Positions 44,359-53,402 of a stretch of 64,000 nucleotides of DNA are shown piece after piece; within the stretch, counting starts at the first letter, position 1; each line of letters begins with the position of its first letter. Both the position numbers and the translations under genes were made by a program. Below the pieces are notes generated by a model. It saw nothing but the letters and a program-made list of their open reading frames with translations, ran no database searches and was not told the DNA's origin. This stretch comes from DRVV01 sp038868255 (GTDB lineage Archaea > Thermoproteota > Bathyarchaeia > Bathyarchaeales > Bathycorpusculaceae): assembly GCA_038868255.1 (NCBI GenBank), contig JAWCTJ010000001.1, forward strand, positions 1 through 64,000, read 5' to 3'.

Positions 44359-45459
44359 TTAAAAGTCCGGGACTAACACAACCCTCTTTGACAATTTTCC
44401 TTGATGCGCCTCTTCAAACACCTCTTTAATCTTGCTCATCGGTCTAAGTTCGGTGAAAGGACGTATCTCTATCTTTCTATTAAGCACCATCTCCAGAACC
44501 TTTGGATAGTATTTTGGAAGACAACCCCAAGTGCCAATTATCTCTGCATCCAGAGCCATTAGCCTTGAAATGCTGAATTCGTTCTTATGAGGTCCATATC
44601 CTATTACCACCAGTTTCCCTATGAAGGACAGGAGGTTCAAGGCTATAGACTGGCCTGCAGGGGTCCCTGTAACCTCGAAGATTATCCAGCCATAATGGCT
44701 TGGAAGCCCATGAGCTTTACATAATTCTTTAAACTCATTACGGATATCATTCTCGTTCTTACCAGCAGAGTTTATAACGTAATCTGCGCCGTACTTAAGT
44801 GCCCTTTCAAGCTTCTCAGGGTTGCGCCCTATACCTACGACTGTTTTTGCCCCGAACGCTTTAGCTATTTGCGCAGTGTAACAGCCAACACCCCCGGTAA
44901 CTCCAACCACCACAACGTTGTCACCAGGCTTTAATCCAGCTCTTACACAGGCTTGGTATGGCGTGGTAACTGCATCAGCTATTACCGCAAGCTCTGCAAG
45001 CTGAAAATCACCTCGATCCTTAACTATACAAAGATCCTCTGCTGGGACTGGAATGTGGCTTGCGAAGCCGCCGTAAATTCCAAGGCTATTTCCAGGCATC
45101 TTCTGGTTTAGGCACCTGTTGCCTCTTCCGGCAGCGCATATTTCGCACTTGTTACATGGCATGACAGCGGGAATTATTACCTCTTCACCCATCAGCCGTT
45201 CATCTCCCGCCACTACAACACCGCTTATCTCATGCCCTAATGTTAGCGGAGGCTTAGTTACTGTTGGGACACCATCATAAAAGTAGCTTAGATCGGTGTG
45301 ACAAACCCCGCACCCAGCTATCTTAACAAGAACCTCTCCAGCATTAAGTTTGGGCACTGGAATCTCTGTTTCCTCAAGGATGCCCTCGGTAACCTGGCCC
45401 GTCTGAGGGTTCTTGGACCATGGTCGAATCATTTGCCAAGTTTTTATCTTATCGGGCAA
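44359..45459 (-). CDS. had: Zinc alcohol dehydrogenase, 6-hydroxycyclohex-1-ene-1-carbonyl-CoA dehydrogenase-like
   Basis: 366 residues. It resembles Had of anaerobic benzoate degraders over its full length as I remember that family: IAGCGVCHTDLSYFYDGVPTV, LGHEISG, IIPAVMPCNKCEICAAGRGNRCL (read in pieces), QKMPGNSLGIYGGFASH, and IIGTWGCLPKYYPKVLEM near the end. Catalytic zinc ligands (Cys in CGVCHTD, GHE) and four structural cysteines are present; the NAD motif is GVTGGVG. The reaction is NAD-dependent oxidation to 6-oxocyclohex-1-ene-1-carbonyl-CoA. It lies between the Dch-like and Oah-like genes on the opposite strand. Confidence 0.85.
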   Translation of the reverse strand: MPDKIKTWQMIRPWSKNPQTGQVTEGILEETEIPVPKLNAGEVLVKIAGCGVCHTDLSYFYDGVPTVTKPPLTLGHEISGVVVAGDERLMGEEVIIPAVMPCNKCEICAAGRGNRCLNQKMPGNSLGIYGGFASHIPVPAEDLCIVKDRGDFQLAELAVIADAVTTPYQACVRAGLKPGDNVVVVGVTGGVGCYTAQIAKAFGAKTVVGIGRNPEKLERALKYGADYVINSAGKNENDIRNEFKELCKAHGLPSHYGWIIFEVTGTPAGQSIALNLLSFIGKLVVIGYGPHKNEFSISRLMALDAEIIGTWGCLPKYYPKVLEMVLNRKIEIRPFTELRPMSKIKEVFEEAHQGKLSKRVVLVPDF

Positions 45460-45631
45460 GGACAGGGGTATTCACCTCGAATTGAACCTTCGATTAACTA
45501 CTGGTGTTTTTTGTTTATAAATCATCCGTTAATGTCTAAGGCGCCCTTTTCCGTGCAATTTACAGTTGAACAAGTAATTCTTAAATAGCGCGGGCACTAG
45601 GACTAAAATTCTAACTGACACGGTGAAGGAT

Positions 45632-46603
45632 ATGAGTGGTAGGGTTTATGATTGGCATCCGTCGACAGACCCGAAAGAGTGGAAAACCGTCAAATATGAC
45701 CCGAAATGGCATGACTATACAGCTTGTATAGCTATAAACAACCCTGACGAAATGAACTCATACGTCCTTGGAACCCTCAAAGAGTTATGCGCAGCATACG
45801 AGAGAGCGATGGCCGATGATTCTGTCCAGTTCATAGTGATGACCGGAGTGGGCGAAAAGGCCTTCTGTACCGGAGGAAACGTCAATGAATATGCTGAAAT
45901 ATACAATAGAAAACCATGGAAGTTCTGGGAGTGGGGAGAGTACTACGCCAGAGTGTTCGACTTAATCATGCACTGCGGGAAACCCGTTATTGCAAGGGTG
46001 AACGGAGCAGTGGCTGGTGGAGGGTGGGAGTTTGTCTCATGCTGTGACCTCGCCATAGCGGTGGATTACGCAAGATTCATCTCACCTGGGCCTAGAGTGG
46101 GCATGACATCTATTGGAGGGCTTTCTCAGTGGCTTCCGCTACACATGAGCATAAAGAAGGCGGCTCAGATGGTTATGCTGAGCACTGAAATGAATGCTGA
46201 GGAGGCGCTTAGGTGGGGCATTGTAAACGATGTTGTTCCAAAAGAAAAACTCGATGAGAAAGTTAAGGAATACATTAATAGAATGAAGACCTTGTCTGCT
46301 TCAAGCCTATGGTATTACAAAGTTCACCTCAATTGGTGGAAGGAGCTTGTCTGGCGGCTAACTTGGGAGCATGGTAAAGCGTGGTTTTCACTTAATATCG
46401 GATCAGTGGAACCTTCAGAAGGAATGTGGGCTTTTAAGACTAAGAGAAAAGCTGAGATGGAGAAAATCCGCGCCTTCATCGCTGCAGGTGGCGATCCCCG
46501 AGTACCTCATGGCCCCTTTAGACGTAAGTGCAGCAAATGCGGAGCGGAATATCTGCCAGAATACTCTGTTTATTGCTTGAAGTGCGGTGCAAAATTGGAG
46601 TAA
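45632..46603 (+). CDS. oah: 6-oxocyclohex-1-ene-1-carbonyl-CoA hydrolase-like (BamA/Oah) with zinc ribbon
   Basis: About 323 residues. Crotonase-fold sequence with BamA/Oah hallmarks: NPDEMNSYVLGT, KAFCTGGNVNEYAEIYN, GGGWEFVSCCDLAIA, and the late WFSLNIGSVEPSEGMWAFKTKR. BamA uses one water to hydrate and another to open the ring, giving 3-hydroxypimelyl-CoA. It is shorter than bacterial BamA through loss of an insertion. It ends in an extra zinc ribbon (C303, C306, C318, C321, counting from GTG 45623) not normal for the family. ATG 45632 follows GGTGA; GTG 45623 is the alternative. It completes the ring-opening trio. Confidence 0.8.
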   Translation: MSGRVYDWHPSTDPKEWKTVKYDPKWHDYTACIAINNPDEMNSYVLGTLKELCAAYERAMADDSVQFIVMTGVGEKAFCTGGNVNEYAEIYNRKPWKFWEWGEYYARVFDLIMHCGKPVIARVNGAVAGGGWEFVSCCDLAIAVDYARFISPGPRVGMTSIGGLSQWLPLHMSIKKAAQMVMLSTEMNAEEALRWGIVNDVVPKEKLDEKVKEYINRMKTLSASSLWYYKVHLNWWKELVWRLTWEHGKAWFSLNIGSVEPSEGMWAFKTKRKAEMEKIRAFIAAGGDPRVPHGPFRRKCSKCGAEYLPEYSVYCLKCGAKLE

Positions 46604-46636
46604 ACCTCCAATATCCCTCATTTTTTAAGAATAAGC

Positions 46637-48268
46637 TTATATAGGCTGATTTTTAGCGGCCTTCTGACTTTTAATCACTCTTTCTAGGGCATTAATCACG
46701 TTCTGTTTTCCCATGGCAATAATGTATGGACCAAGCCTAGGGCCTTGCGGCGTTCCAAGCAGAATCATATACAATTTTTTAAATAAGTCGGGAGGAGAAA
46801 TTCCATGTTTCCTAGCAATATTGAATATCTCACCTTGTATCTTTTCAGCTTGCTCCTCCACCCGTAGAACCTCTATTAAATCCATTAGAGCCCCTTCTTC
46901 ATTCGGCTTTAAGCTTATTGCTGTTTCTTTTATCTCCTCGAAGTCCCTAACCCAATTAAGCGCATACTCTATCCTTTTTCTGAGGTGATCATCCGCATCC
47001 TGACCCCTTTTTAAGTAGCCGTATTCCCTAAGTTTTTCAATGATGAAACCCGCAGCTTTATCCTCAGGCGCAATTTTAGCAAGAAAAGTAAGCAGGTTAT
47101 AGGGAACATGGATAAAGGGCCTTTCAGGCGGTTTAAGACACCAGCAATATTCGTATAGTCCACGAAGCTTAGCTAATTCTCTTTTGTCCGAAACCGTTTT
47201 CCTTCCGAAGTAAATTTCCTCAAGGTAATCCATTTCGTTCATGTAAGCAGGTATATCGGTCACGTCTATTGTGCGGGTTCCAACGAATCTTTTAAGTAAA
47301 AGCAGCATTAGCGACTGAGGTGAACCATATCTAAACCAAACCTGCGGGGTGAAAACGTTACCAGCGGATTTCGAAATTTTTCTTCCACTCTTATCCAAAA
47401 ACATTTCATAGCGAGCATGAGAGGGAGGTTCGAAACCAAGCACTTCCCTGCAGATTCTGTCATTAACCTTAACGGAATCGGCTATGTCTTTGCCGTATGC
47501 TTCAAATCTTATGTCCAGAGCCTTCCATCTTGCGGCAAACTCGCCTTTCCAGCTAAGTTTTCCCTGACCAGTCTTTATGTCAGCTTCGCCTTTATGCTGG
47601 CACCCATCGATCCATCTGCCCCTAATCTCCATTCCTTCACATACGTATAGAACCTTGTCCTCTTTTGGCAGATACTCTAAAGCTTTAGTTGTGTATATTC
47701 TTCCGCAATTTTCACAAACTGGGAAATAGGGTAAAACCTCCATGTATCTTTCCTGTCCCACTTCCTCTTTGACTATTTCTCCAACGGTTTTAGCGTTTGT
47801 CAGCAAAATTCGAATCTCGTTGATTAGCATTCCCCGCTCATAAGCGTCTTTAGCTGATATGTAGCGGTATTCTATGCCGCATTTGTCCATAGCATCAAGC
47901 AGGAGGGAGCTCATGTGCCTACCATAACTGTCGTGACAGCCGAAGGGGTCGGGAATATCTGTAACGGGAAAGCCTATGTATTTCTCAAGGCTTTTCGGTA
48001 AACCCACCGGAACCTTTCGCAGTCCATCCTTGTCATCGCAGAACGCGATAAGTTCTGATCGATATCCCTGATCCTTGAGGGCCAAGGTTACTGCGTAGGA
48101 ACGTACGGCGTCGCCGAGGCTTCCTATATGCGGAAAACCAGATGCCCCAAGACCCATTTCGGTTCTTAACATTTCAAGACTTCTTTTAAGCGTCTTTTCC
48201 CGCTCAATGATCTTCAGAGCCATCTTATCGTACCATGTGCCGCGGCCAATTATTTCTTCACTCATCAT
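46637..48268 (-). CDS. lysS: Lysyl-tRNA synthetase, class I
   Basis: 543 residues. The class I signatures are FPHIGSLG (HIGH-like) near residue 45 and KISKSAGN (KMSKS-like) near 300, on a class I LysRS body (GLGASGFPHIG, FCDDKDGLRKVP). This enzyme type charges tRNA-Lys in most archaea. A zinc site may be formed by CENCGRIY and CQHK further on. The gene starts the housekeeping half of the window and converges on the oah-like gene. Confidence 0.96.
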   Translation of the reverse strand: MMSEEIIGRGTWYDKMALKIIEREKTLKRSLEMLRTEMGLGASGFPHIGSLGDAVRSYAVTLALKDQGYRSELIAFCDDKDGLRKVPVGLPKSLEKYIGFPVTDIPDPFGCHDSYGRHMSSLLLDAMDKCGIEYRYISAKDAYERGMLINEIRILLTNAKTVGEIVKEEVGQERYMEVLPYFPVCENCGRIYTTKALEYLPKEDKVLYVCEGMEIRGRWIDGCQHKGEADIKTGQGKLSWKGEFAARWKALDIRFEAYGKDIADSVKVNDRICREVLGFEPPSHARYEMFLDKSGRKISKSAGNVFTPQVWFRYGSPQSLMLLLLKRFVGTRTIDVTDIPAYMNEMDYLEEIYFGRKTVSDKRELAKLRGLYEYCWCLKPPERPFIHVPYNLLTFLAKIAPEDKAAGFIIEKLREYGYLKRGQDADDHLRKRIEYALNWVRDFEEIKETAISLKPNEEGALMDLIEVLRVEEQAEKIQGEIFNIARKHGISPPDLFKKLYMILLGTPQGPRLGPYIIAMGKQNVINALERVIKSQKAAKNQPI

Positions 48269-48304
48269 TTAGCCCTCGAGTAAGCATAAATTGATTCATC
48301 GTCT

Positions 48305-49720
48305 TTATGCACTTGTGCCGGTTGTGGCAGTGTTTTGTTTGACTTTATCTTTTTCCCTTCTCATTATCTCCTTTGCGACGATAACACCGGAAGCGGATGC
48401 CTGCACTAACCCTCTTGTTACACCGGCACCGTCGCCTATTGTGAACAGGTTGTGTATTCGGGTTTCTAATGCGTTACTCAGTTCCAGTCTTGAGGAGTAG
48501 AATTTAACTTCGACGCCATATAGAAGAGTGTCTCGAGAATGTATTCCAGGGGCTATTTTGTCAAGGGCCTCCAGCATTTCTCGAATATCTGAAAGGTAGC
48601 GATAAGGTAGAACGAAGCTTAAGTCTCCAGGAGTTGCATTCTTAAGTGTTGGAGTCACGACGCTTCTTGCTATTCTTTCAGGTGTTGATCGTCTTCCGGC
48701 TTCGAGGTCGCCTAGACGTTGAATCATTATGCCTCCGCTGAGAAGATTTGAGAGTCTGGCCAGATATTTTCCGTAGGCTATTGGCTCTTTGAAGGGTTCT
48801 GTAAAAGATGTGCTCACCAGGATTGCGAAGTTCGTGTTGTCCGTTTTCCGATTTGCATGACTTTGACCATTAACTGTTAATACGCCATCATATGATTCAG
48901 AAATTACTTCACCATAAGGTGCGACGCAGAAGGTCCTCACTTGGTCATCAAAGAATTTTGAGTAATAAATGAATTTAGGCTCATATAGGACGCTTGTTAA
49001 TTCCTCCATAACGGAGGCAAGAACCTCCACCCGCACACCAACATCTACAGGGTTATTCAGCGTCTTTAAACCCAGCGTTTGAGCTTCCGTCTTAAGCCAT
49101 TCTGCACCGCTCCTTCCAGGAGCTACAATTACATATTTTCCGCAGTATTTCTCACCGTTTGATGTTTCTATGCCTTCTATAACATTATTTTTTACGATGA
49201 GTCCCTTGACATCTTTGCGCATCAGCATTTCCACTTTACCGTCTAGTTCATGCCGCATTTTCCTGAGTGTTTCAGCGCATCTGCCGGTGCCCATATGCCT
49301 AATTTTCTGCTGGATAAGCTTAAGCCCTGCTAGGGACGCTTTTCTTTCGATTTCTTCCACTTTTTCTATATCCTCACCGTAAACATGCGATGGGGCACCG
49401 TATTTCATGTAGATGCTATCCACATAATTTATCAGCTCCCAGAGCTCCTCATCTGAAACATACTGGTTAAGCCACCCGCCGACCTCCGTTGACAGCGTTA
49501 GTTTGCCATCACTAAATGCTCCAGCTCCACCCCATCCTGACAAAACATTGCATGGCTCGCAGTTCATGCAGCCGAAGCCTCTACTTGCAGGGCACTTCCG
49601 CTTGTCTATGTCTGGGCCGCGATCTACCATTAGAATCCGTAAATTGGCTTTTTCAACTAGTTCAAGCGCTGCGAATATTCCAGCTGGACCTGCCCCGACA
49701 ATTATCACGTCATACTTCAA
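48305..49720 (-). CDS. FAD-dependent dehydrogenase of the COG2509 type
   Basis: About 471 residues from TTG 49720, where the Rossmann strand YDVIIVGAGPAGIFAALEL starts; AAGGAG precedes it. The frame is open to 49843, which would add 41 residues and overlap the cupin gene. Further motifs are DRGPDIDKRKCP, GFGCMNCEPCNVLSGWGGAGAFSDGKL and IGDGAGVTRGLVQASASG at the C-terminus, typical of these uncharacterised FAD enzymes. The cysteine-rich loop after the first strand is part of the family. Function is unknown. Confidence 0.85.
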   Translation of the reverse strand: MKYDVIIVGAGPAGIFAALELVEKANLRILMVDRGPDIDKRKCPASRGFGCMNCEPCNVLSGWGGAGAFSDGKLTLSTEVGGWLNQYVSDEELWELINYVDSIYMKYGAPSHVYGEDIEKVEEIERKASLAGLKLIQQKIRHMGTGRCAETLRKMRHELDGKVEMLMRKDVKGLIVKNNVIEGIETSNGEKYCGKYVIVAPGRSGAEWLKTEAQTLGLKTLNNPVDVGVRVEVLASVMEELTSVLYEPKFIYYSKFFDDQVRTFCVAPYGEVISESYDGVLTVNGQSHANRKTDNTNFAILVSTSFTEPFKEPIAYGKYLARLSNLLSGGIMIQRLGDLEAGRRSTPERIARSVVTPTLKNATPGDLSFVLPYRYLSDIREMLEALDKIAPGIHSRDTLLYGVEVKFYSSRLELSNALETRIHNLFTIGDGAGVTRGLVQASASGVIVAKEIMRREKDKVKQNTATTGTSA

Positions 49721-49815
49721 TGCTTCTTGCTCCTTAGAGCCCAAAACTACATACAACAACCCAAATATATTCTTAACGAGACTTAGTTGAGAAAGACTTG
49801 ATAATAATTTAGTTA

Positions 49816-50157
49816 TCACATTTTCTGGTAAGGTATCAAACAAAGGAGAAGCAAAGTTCTTTCGCCATTGTTTACAAATTGATGCGTTTCATTTGCCGGG
49901 ATAAATATGGCGTCGCCTGATTTAAATTCTGATTCTCCAGCTTCACCGATCACCTTTCCTCTACCCTCCAATATGAAGACTTCATGTTCCCAAGGGTGTT
50001 TATGAAGAGGGGTGTAGCCTCCGGGCTCGATCTCGAACAGCCTCATAGCGAAGTTTTCAGCTCCAATGTCCTTTGTAATCAACCATCTTATACGCGCTTT
50101 GTAGGAACCTTCTCCGACATCTTTAGCTTCAACTTCTTTAAAGCTGATAATTTTCAA
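49816..50157 (-). CDS. Cupin domain protein
   Basis: 113 residues, a single cupin barrel. The metal-binding motif one is HKHPWEHEVFILEGRG (two His and one Glu) and motif two PANETHQFVNNG carries the last His. Single-domain cupins of this kind bind a metal and range from isomerases to regulators or ligand sensors; no specific role is readable. It overlaps the start region of the FAD dehydrogenase only if that protein begins at its most upstream codon. Confidence 0.88.
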   Translation of the reverse strand: MKIISFKEVEAKDVGEGSYKARIRWLITKDIGAENFAMRLFEIEPGGYTPLHKHPWEHEVFILEGRGKVIGEAGESEFKSGDAIFIPANETHQFVNNGERTLLLLCLIPYQKM

Positions 50158-50181
50158 GAAGCACCCCCGGCTTAGAGAGCC

Positions 50182-50460
50182 TTAGTCTTTTATGGCCTCT
50201 AATATGCTCATCACATTCCACAATTTCACCCTAGTGTATGGGGGCATATTCGGATCCTGAAGTATTTCATCCAATATTGATATTGCGTTTGACGCCCTAA
50301 CCGCGGGTGTATATTCCGTCGATTGCAAAGCGTCTATCGAATCCTTCGCAGCTCTTCTTATGTTGCGCGGGGTTGTTGTGTCCTCCGAAACCTCTGTAAG
50401 TATGGCTATTGCTTGTTTTAGCCTTTCTTCATATTCCTCCATCTTCTTTTTCTTAACCAT
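50182..50460 (-). CDS. UPF0147 family protein
   Basis: 92 residues, all helical, with the UPF0147 pattern: AIAILTEVSEDTTTPRNIRRAAKDSI, then EYTPAVRASNAISILDEI and DPNMPPYTRVKLWNVMSILE (segments in order). The family is small, conserved in archaea and of unknown function. It sits alone before a divergent gene, with A/T-rich TTATATAGG at about 50493-50500 between them. Confidence 0.88.
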   Translation of the reverse strand: MVKKKKMEEYEERLKQAIAILTEVSEDTTTPRNIRRAAKDSIDALQSTEYTPAVRASNAISILDEILQDPNMPPYTRVKLWNVMSILEAIKD

Positions 50461-50533
50461 ACAAGGGTCACCACCAACCAGATGAAATCAAGTTATATAG
50501 GCTCATAAGCTTATTTAATTTTGAGGTCTGGAA

Positions 50534-50911
50534 ATGGCGCATAAGAGTGGAAAAAACCAAGAAGAAGAACTGGCGATTAAAAGGATGGCAGACCTACTAC
50601 GGCAGGGACTTACCCTCACAGAGTTGGCGTGCCCAGCGTGTTCATCGCCGCTTTTCAGGTTGAAAAGTGGCGAATTATGGTGTGAAAGATGTCAAAAGAA
50701 AGTTATCGTAGTCAAAGAAGGAGAAGAAATGACGCGTGTAACAAGCAGTATGGCTCTTGAGAAGTTAGAGGATACTTTGTTGTTTAAGATACAAGAAATA
50801 CAGGATAAAATGCAGCAGGCAACAGATGTTGAAGAGCTGCAGAGGCTTAGCACCGCTTTATCAAATTTGCTGGAAAGTTTGGAGAAGATAAGGAGGGCCA
50901 AAAAGGTTTAG
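50534..50911 (+). CDS. Sjogren/scleroderma autoantigen 1 (p27)-like zinc-ribbon protein
   Basis: 125 residues. The zinc ribbon is CPACSSPLFRLKSGELWCERC, with two C-x2-C pairs, followed by a helical C-terminal half likely to be a coiled coil (EKLEDTLLFKIQEIQDKMQ, EELQRLSTALSNLLES). The archaeal family carries this name from a human relative; its role in archaea is unknown. It is followed seven bases later by a gene of unknown function in the same direction. Confidence 0.87.
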   Translation: MAHKSGKNQEEELAIKRMADLLRQGLTLTELACPACSSPLFRLKSGELWCERCQKKVIVVKEGEEMTRVTSSMALEKLEDTLLFKIQEIQDKMQQATDVEELQRLSTALSNLLESLEKIRRAKKV

Positions 50912-50918
50912 ATGGCAG

Positions 50919-51419
50919 ATGTTGGGCTTTTACGAGAACTTTCCAAGCTATGTACATTGGACGGAGCGTTTCCTAACTAGAATCTCAAATAGGAAATTGC
51001 AGCAGGCTATAATCCAGGTCCTTCATGAAATAAACAGGGAAAACTTTACTTTCGAGGAAGTAGCAAAACCTACGATCCCACAATGCACGATAATTTTTGA
51101 GTTCGGTATAGCTGATGGAGACGGCTTCAACTATCTAGATTCAGAAGAAACAAATAGGGTGCTTGAATTCATACGTAAAAAACCCCTTCAACTTTTAGAC
51201 CTCTTATGCATCGTCAGGTATTACAAGGATAAAGATGGAAGGAAATCTCCGCTAAAATTCGATTATTACATGATTCGCATAATTTTCGTGGAAAATTCGG
51301 TGGAGACAAACGTTTTTCATGAAAAGGGACTAAGACACATATTTCCAGAAGATATAATTAACCTAATAGTTGAAAGAGTTAACAAATTGTTTTTACGGAG
51401 CGCCCTTAAAAAGGCGTGA
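50919..51419 (+). CDS. Hypothetical protein, 166 residues
   Basis: Not recognised. It is soluble with mixed helix and strand, rich in aromatic residues, with segments such as FTFEEVAKPTIPQCTIIFEFG and FDYYMIRIIFVENSVETNVFHEKG. No cofactor motif or membrane segment is visible. The start ATG 50919 lies seven bases after the preceding stop, with AGATGG before it. It is convergent with the thymidylate kinase gene, overlapping it by 14 bases. It is probably a conserved archaeal protein because of its stable housekeeping setting. Confidence 0.7.
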   Translation: MLGFYENFPSYVHWTERFLTRISNRKLQQAIIQVLHEINRENFTFEEVAKPTIPQCTIIFEFGIADGDGFNYLDSEETNRVLEFIRKKPLQLLDLLCIVRYYKDKDGRKSPLKFDYYMIRIIFVENSVETNVFHEKGLRHIFPEDIINLIVERVNKLFLRSALKKA

Positions 51420-52020
51420 CATAAAGACGCATTTTTAAAGCATCCAGGCATATTGATAAAATTTCTCCTGCCAAATCCTCCTTAGGCTTGTTCCCATCAA
51501 CCCTTTTCAGTTCTCCGCTTTCAACGAGTTTCATATAAACTTCGCGGACCATCCTTTGAGTTTTCAGGTCCTCCATAATTGTCCTCTTTCGCCGTATTCT
51601 CTGAAGAACAACCTCCGGCGCCACATCTATGAAGATTGCCAAATCGGGTTTTAAGACGTACTTGTTTATCATCTTAATCCAGTCCACATCAATGCCTGAG
51701 GCGCCTTGATACGCCATTGACGAGTAAACGTAACGATCAGAAACCACAATTTTTCCTTCATCTAAAGCTGGGCGTATCTCCTCTGAAACGTGTTCAAAGC
51801 GATCAGCAGCAAAAAGCAGAGCCTCAATAATGCCTGAAAACCGTCTTTCCCCATGCAGGTATCTTCTTATGAACTTCCCAATTTTTCCATTAGAAGGTTC
51901 AGCAGTGTATAAGGCAGTATATCCTTGCTTTATCAAATTTTTCACTAAAATTTTAGCTTGAGTTGTCTTTCCAGACCCATCAAGTCCTTCAATACATATG
52001 AAAAAGCCCTGCTTATTCAA
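51406..52020 (-). CDS. tmk: Thymidylate kinase
   Basis: 204 residues. P-loop GLDGSGKTT begins near residue 12, the substrate motif DRYVYSSMAYQG near 93-104, and the LID segment IRRKRT carries arginines. It phosphorylates dTMP to dTDP with ATP. Length and motifs are normal. Its 3' end overlaps the convergent 166-residue gene. Confidence 0.95.
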   Translation of the reverse strand: MNKQGFFICIEGLDGSGKTTQAKILVKNLIKQGYTALYTAEPSNGKIGKFIRRYLHGERRFSGIIEALLFAADRFEHVSEEIRPALDEGKIVVSDRYVYSSMAYQGASGIDVDWIKMINKYVLKPDLAIFIDVAPEVVLQRIRRKRTIMEDLKTQRMVREVYMKLVESGELKRVDGNKPKEDLAGEILSICLDALKMRLYVTPF

Positions 52021-52109
52021 CTGTGATCCCGCGCTTGAAACGCTAGATATTATAGGAGCTTATGGAGTATTTTAGGTATGCTCAAGCATAGAGGCGCGGA
52101 GCGTCTGAA

Positions 52110-53390
52110 TTGAAAAGAGCCTATTGGGGTGAAATAAAGGATCCAGTCTATGGATACATTTACGTTACAGAGCATGAAAAGGCAATAATAGATTCATATC
52201 CAGTTCAGAGACTGCGAAGGCTTCGACAGCTTGCAGGTGCGGAATACGTGTATCCTGGTGCAAATCACACTCGTTTTGAACATTCCGTGGGAGTCATGCA
52301 TTTGTCCAGCAGAGTTATTGAAAACCCAAGTATTTCTCAGCTAGTCGGAGAAGAAGAGGCGGAGATGGTTAAAATCGCCGCGTTACTCCATGATGTTGGA
52401 CACGGCCCGTTTTCACATGTTTTTGAACACTTATCAATTAAGAAGCTTAGAAAAACACATGAGGACTTCACCGCATGGATCGTCAGAAAAAGCGAGTTAA
52501 AAGATGAGATTAGCAAGCTGGGATACGATGCGGAAGAAATTGCCGACTTGGCTGTTGGGCACAGGAAAAATGCGGATAAGGCATTTCTGAATCAGATAAT
52601 AAGCAGCTCGATAGATGTTGACAAAATGGACTTTGTTGTACGGGACACGTATCACACTGGTGCCGGATACGGCTTTGTGGATGTCTTCCGCATAATCCAC
52701 ATGCTTGGGGTTATGGATGGAAGCCTCGCAGTGGATATAGGTGCTTTATCTGCTCTTGAGTCCTTCATAATAGCGCGAATAGAATCCTTTAAAAGCATAT
52801 ACTTCCACCGTGTGGGAAGGGCTGCTCAAATAATGCTTGCCATGGCCCTGGAGAAGGCTGATGAGGAATTGGGATTAACGGATTTTAAAACCCCTGAGGA
52901 GTATCTCGCCATGGATGACTATACTGCTTGGACACTGCTCAAAAACTGCAGCGAATCAAGACGGATAATTCAGAATCTTGAAAGACGTAAAATGCTGAAA
53001 TGCGCTTACGAGCAGACCTTTTATGTTAGGGACAAAACTGTAACGAATATTTTCAGTGCTGAGGAATTCCGTGAACAGTTAAGGGATAGAATAGCTAGAA
53101 AGGCCCGTGTGGATCCGGAAGATATAGTTATAGACGTGCCCACGGTGCCATCAGTGCCATATCATCCATCGATGCTAATGGATCCTATGGAAATTCCCAT
53201 TTTCCGGAAAACCCACGATGGGAAAAAGGAGCTACGGCGTTTAAGTGAGATTTCAGGCATTTTTGAGGTGTTGAAGGGCTTCATAAACATACTCAGAGTC
53301 TACACGGATGAAGGTTTAAGGGGAAAAGTTGGGGAAGCAGCCTTAGATGTTTTGGGCGAAATACCGTTCTCAGCAAAAATATCTTACTAG
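52110..53390 (+). CDS. HD-domain phosphohydrolase
   Basis: 426 residues. The metal-binding HD motif is ALLHDVGHGPFSHVFEH, with the leading histidine in NHTRFEHSVGVMHLS and the last aspartate in SSSIDVDKMDFVVRDTYHTG. The N-terminal SYPVQRLRRLRQLAGAEYVYPGANHTRFEHS segment is that of archaeal HD proteins related to dNTP triphosphohydrolases. Start is TTG 52110. A deoxynucleotide role would fit the neighbouring tmk gene, though the two are divergent. Exact substrate is unknown. Confidence 0.88.
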   Translation: MKRAYWGEIKDPVYGYIYVTEHEKAIIDSYPVQRLRRLRQLAGAEYVYPGANHTRFEHSVGVMHLSSRVIENPSISQLVGEEEAEMVKIAALLHDVGHGPFSHVFEHLSIKKLRKTHEDFTAWIVRKSELKDEISKLGYDAEEIADLAVGHRKNADKAFLNQIISSSIDVDKMDFVVRDTYHTGAGYGFVDVFRIIHMLGVMDGSLAVDIGALSALESFIIARIESFKSIYFHRVGRAAQIMLAMALEKADEELGLTDFKTPEEYLAMDDYTAWTLLKNCSESRRIIQNLERRKMLKCAYEQTFYVRDKTVTNIFSAEEFREQLRDRIARKARVDPEDIVIDVPTVPSVPYHPSMLMDPMEIPIFRKTHDGKKELRRLSEISGIFEVLKGFINILRVYTDEGLRGKVGEAALDVLGEIPFSAKISY

Positions 53391-53402
53391 CAGCGGATAA
53401 AC

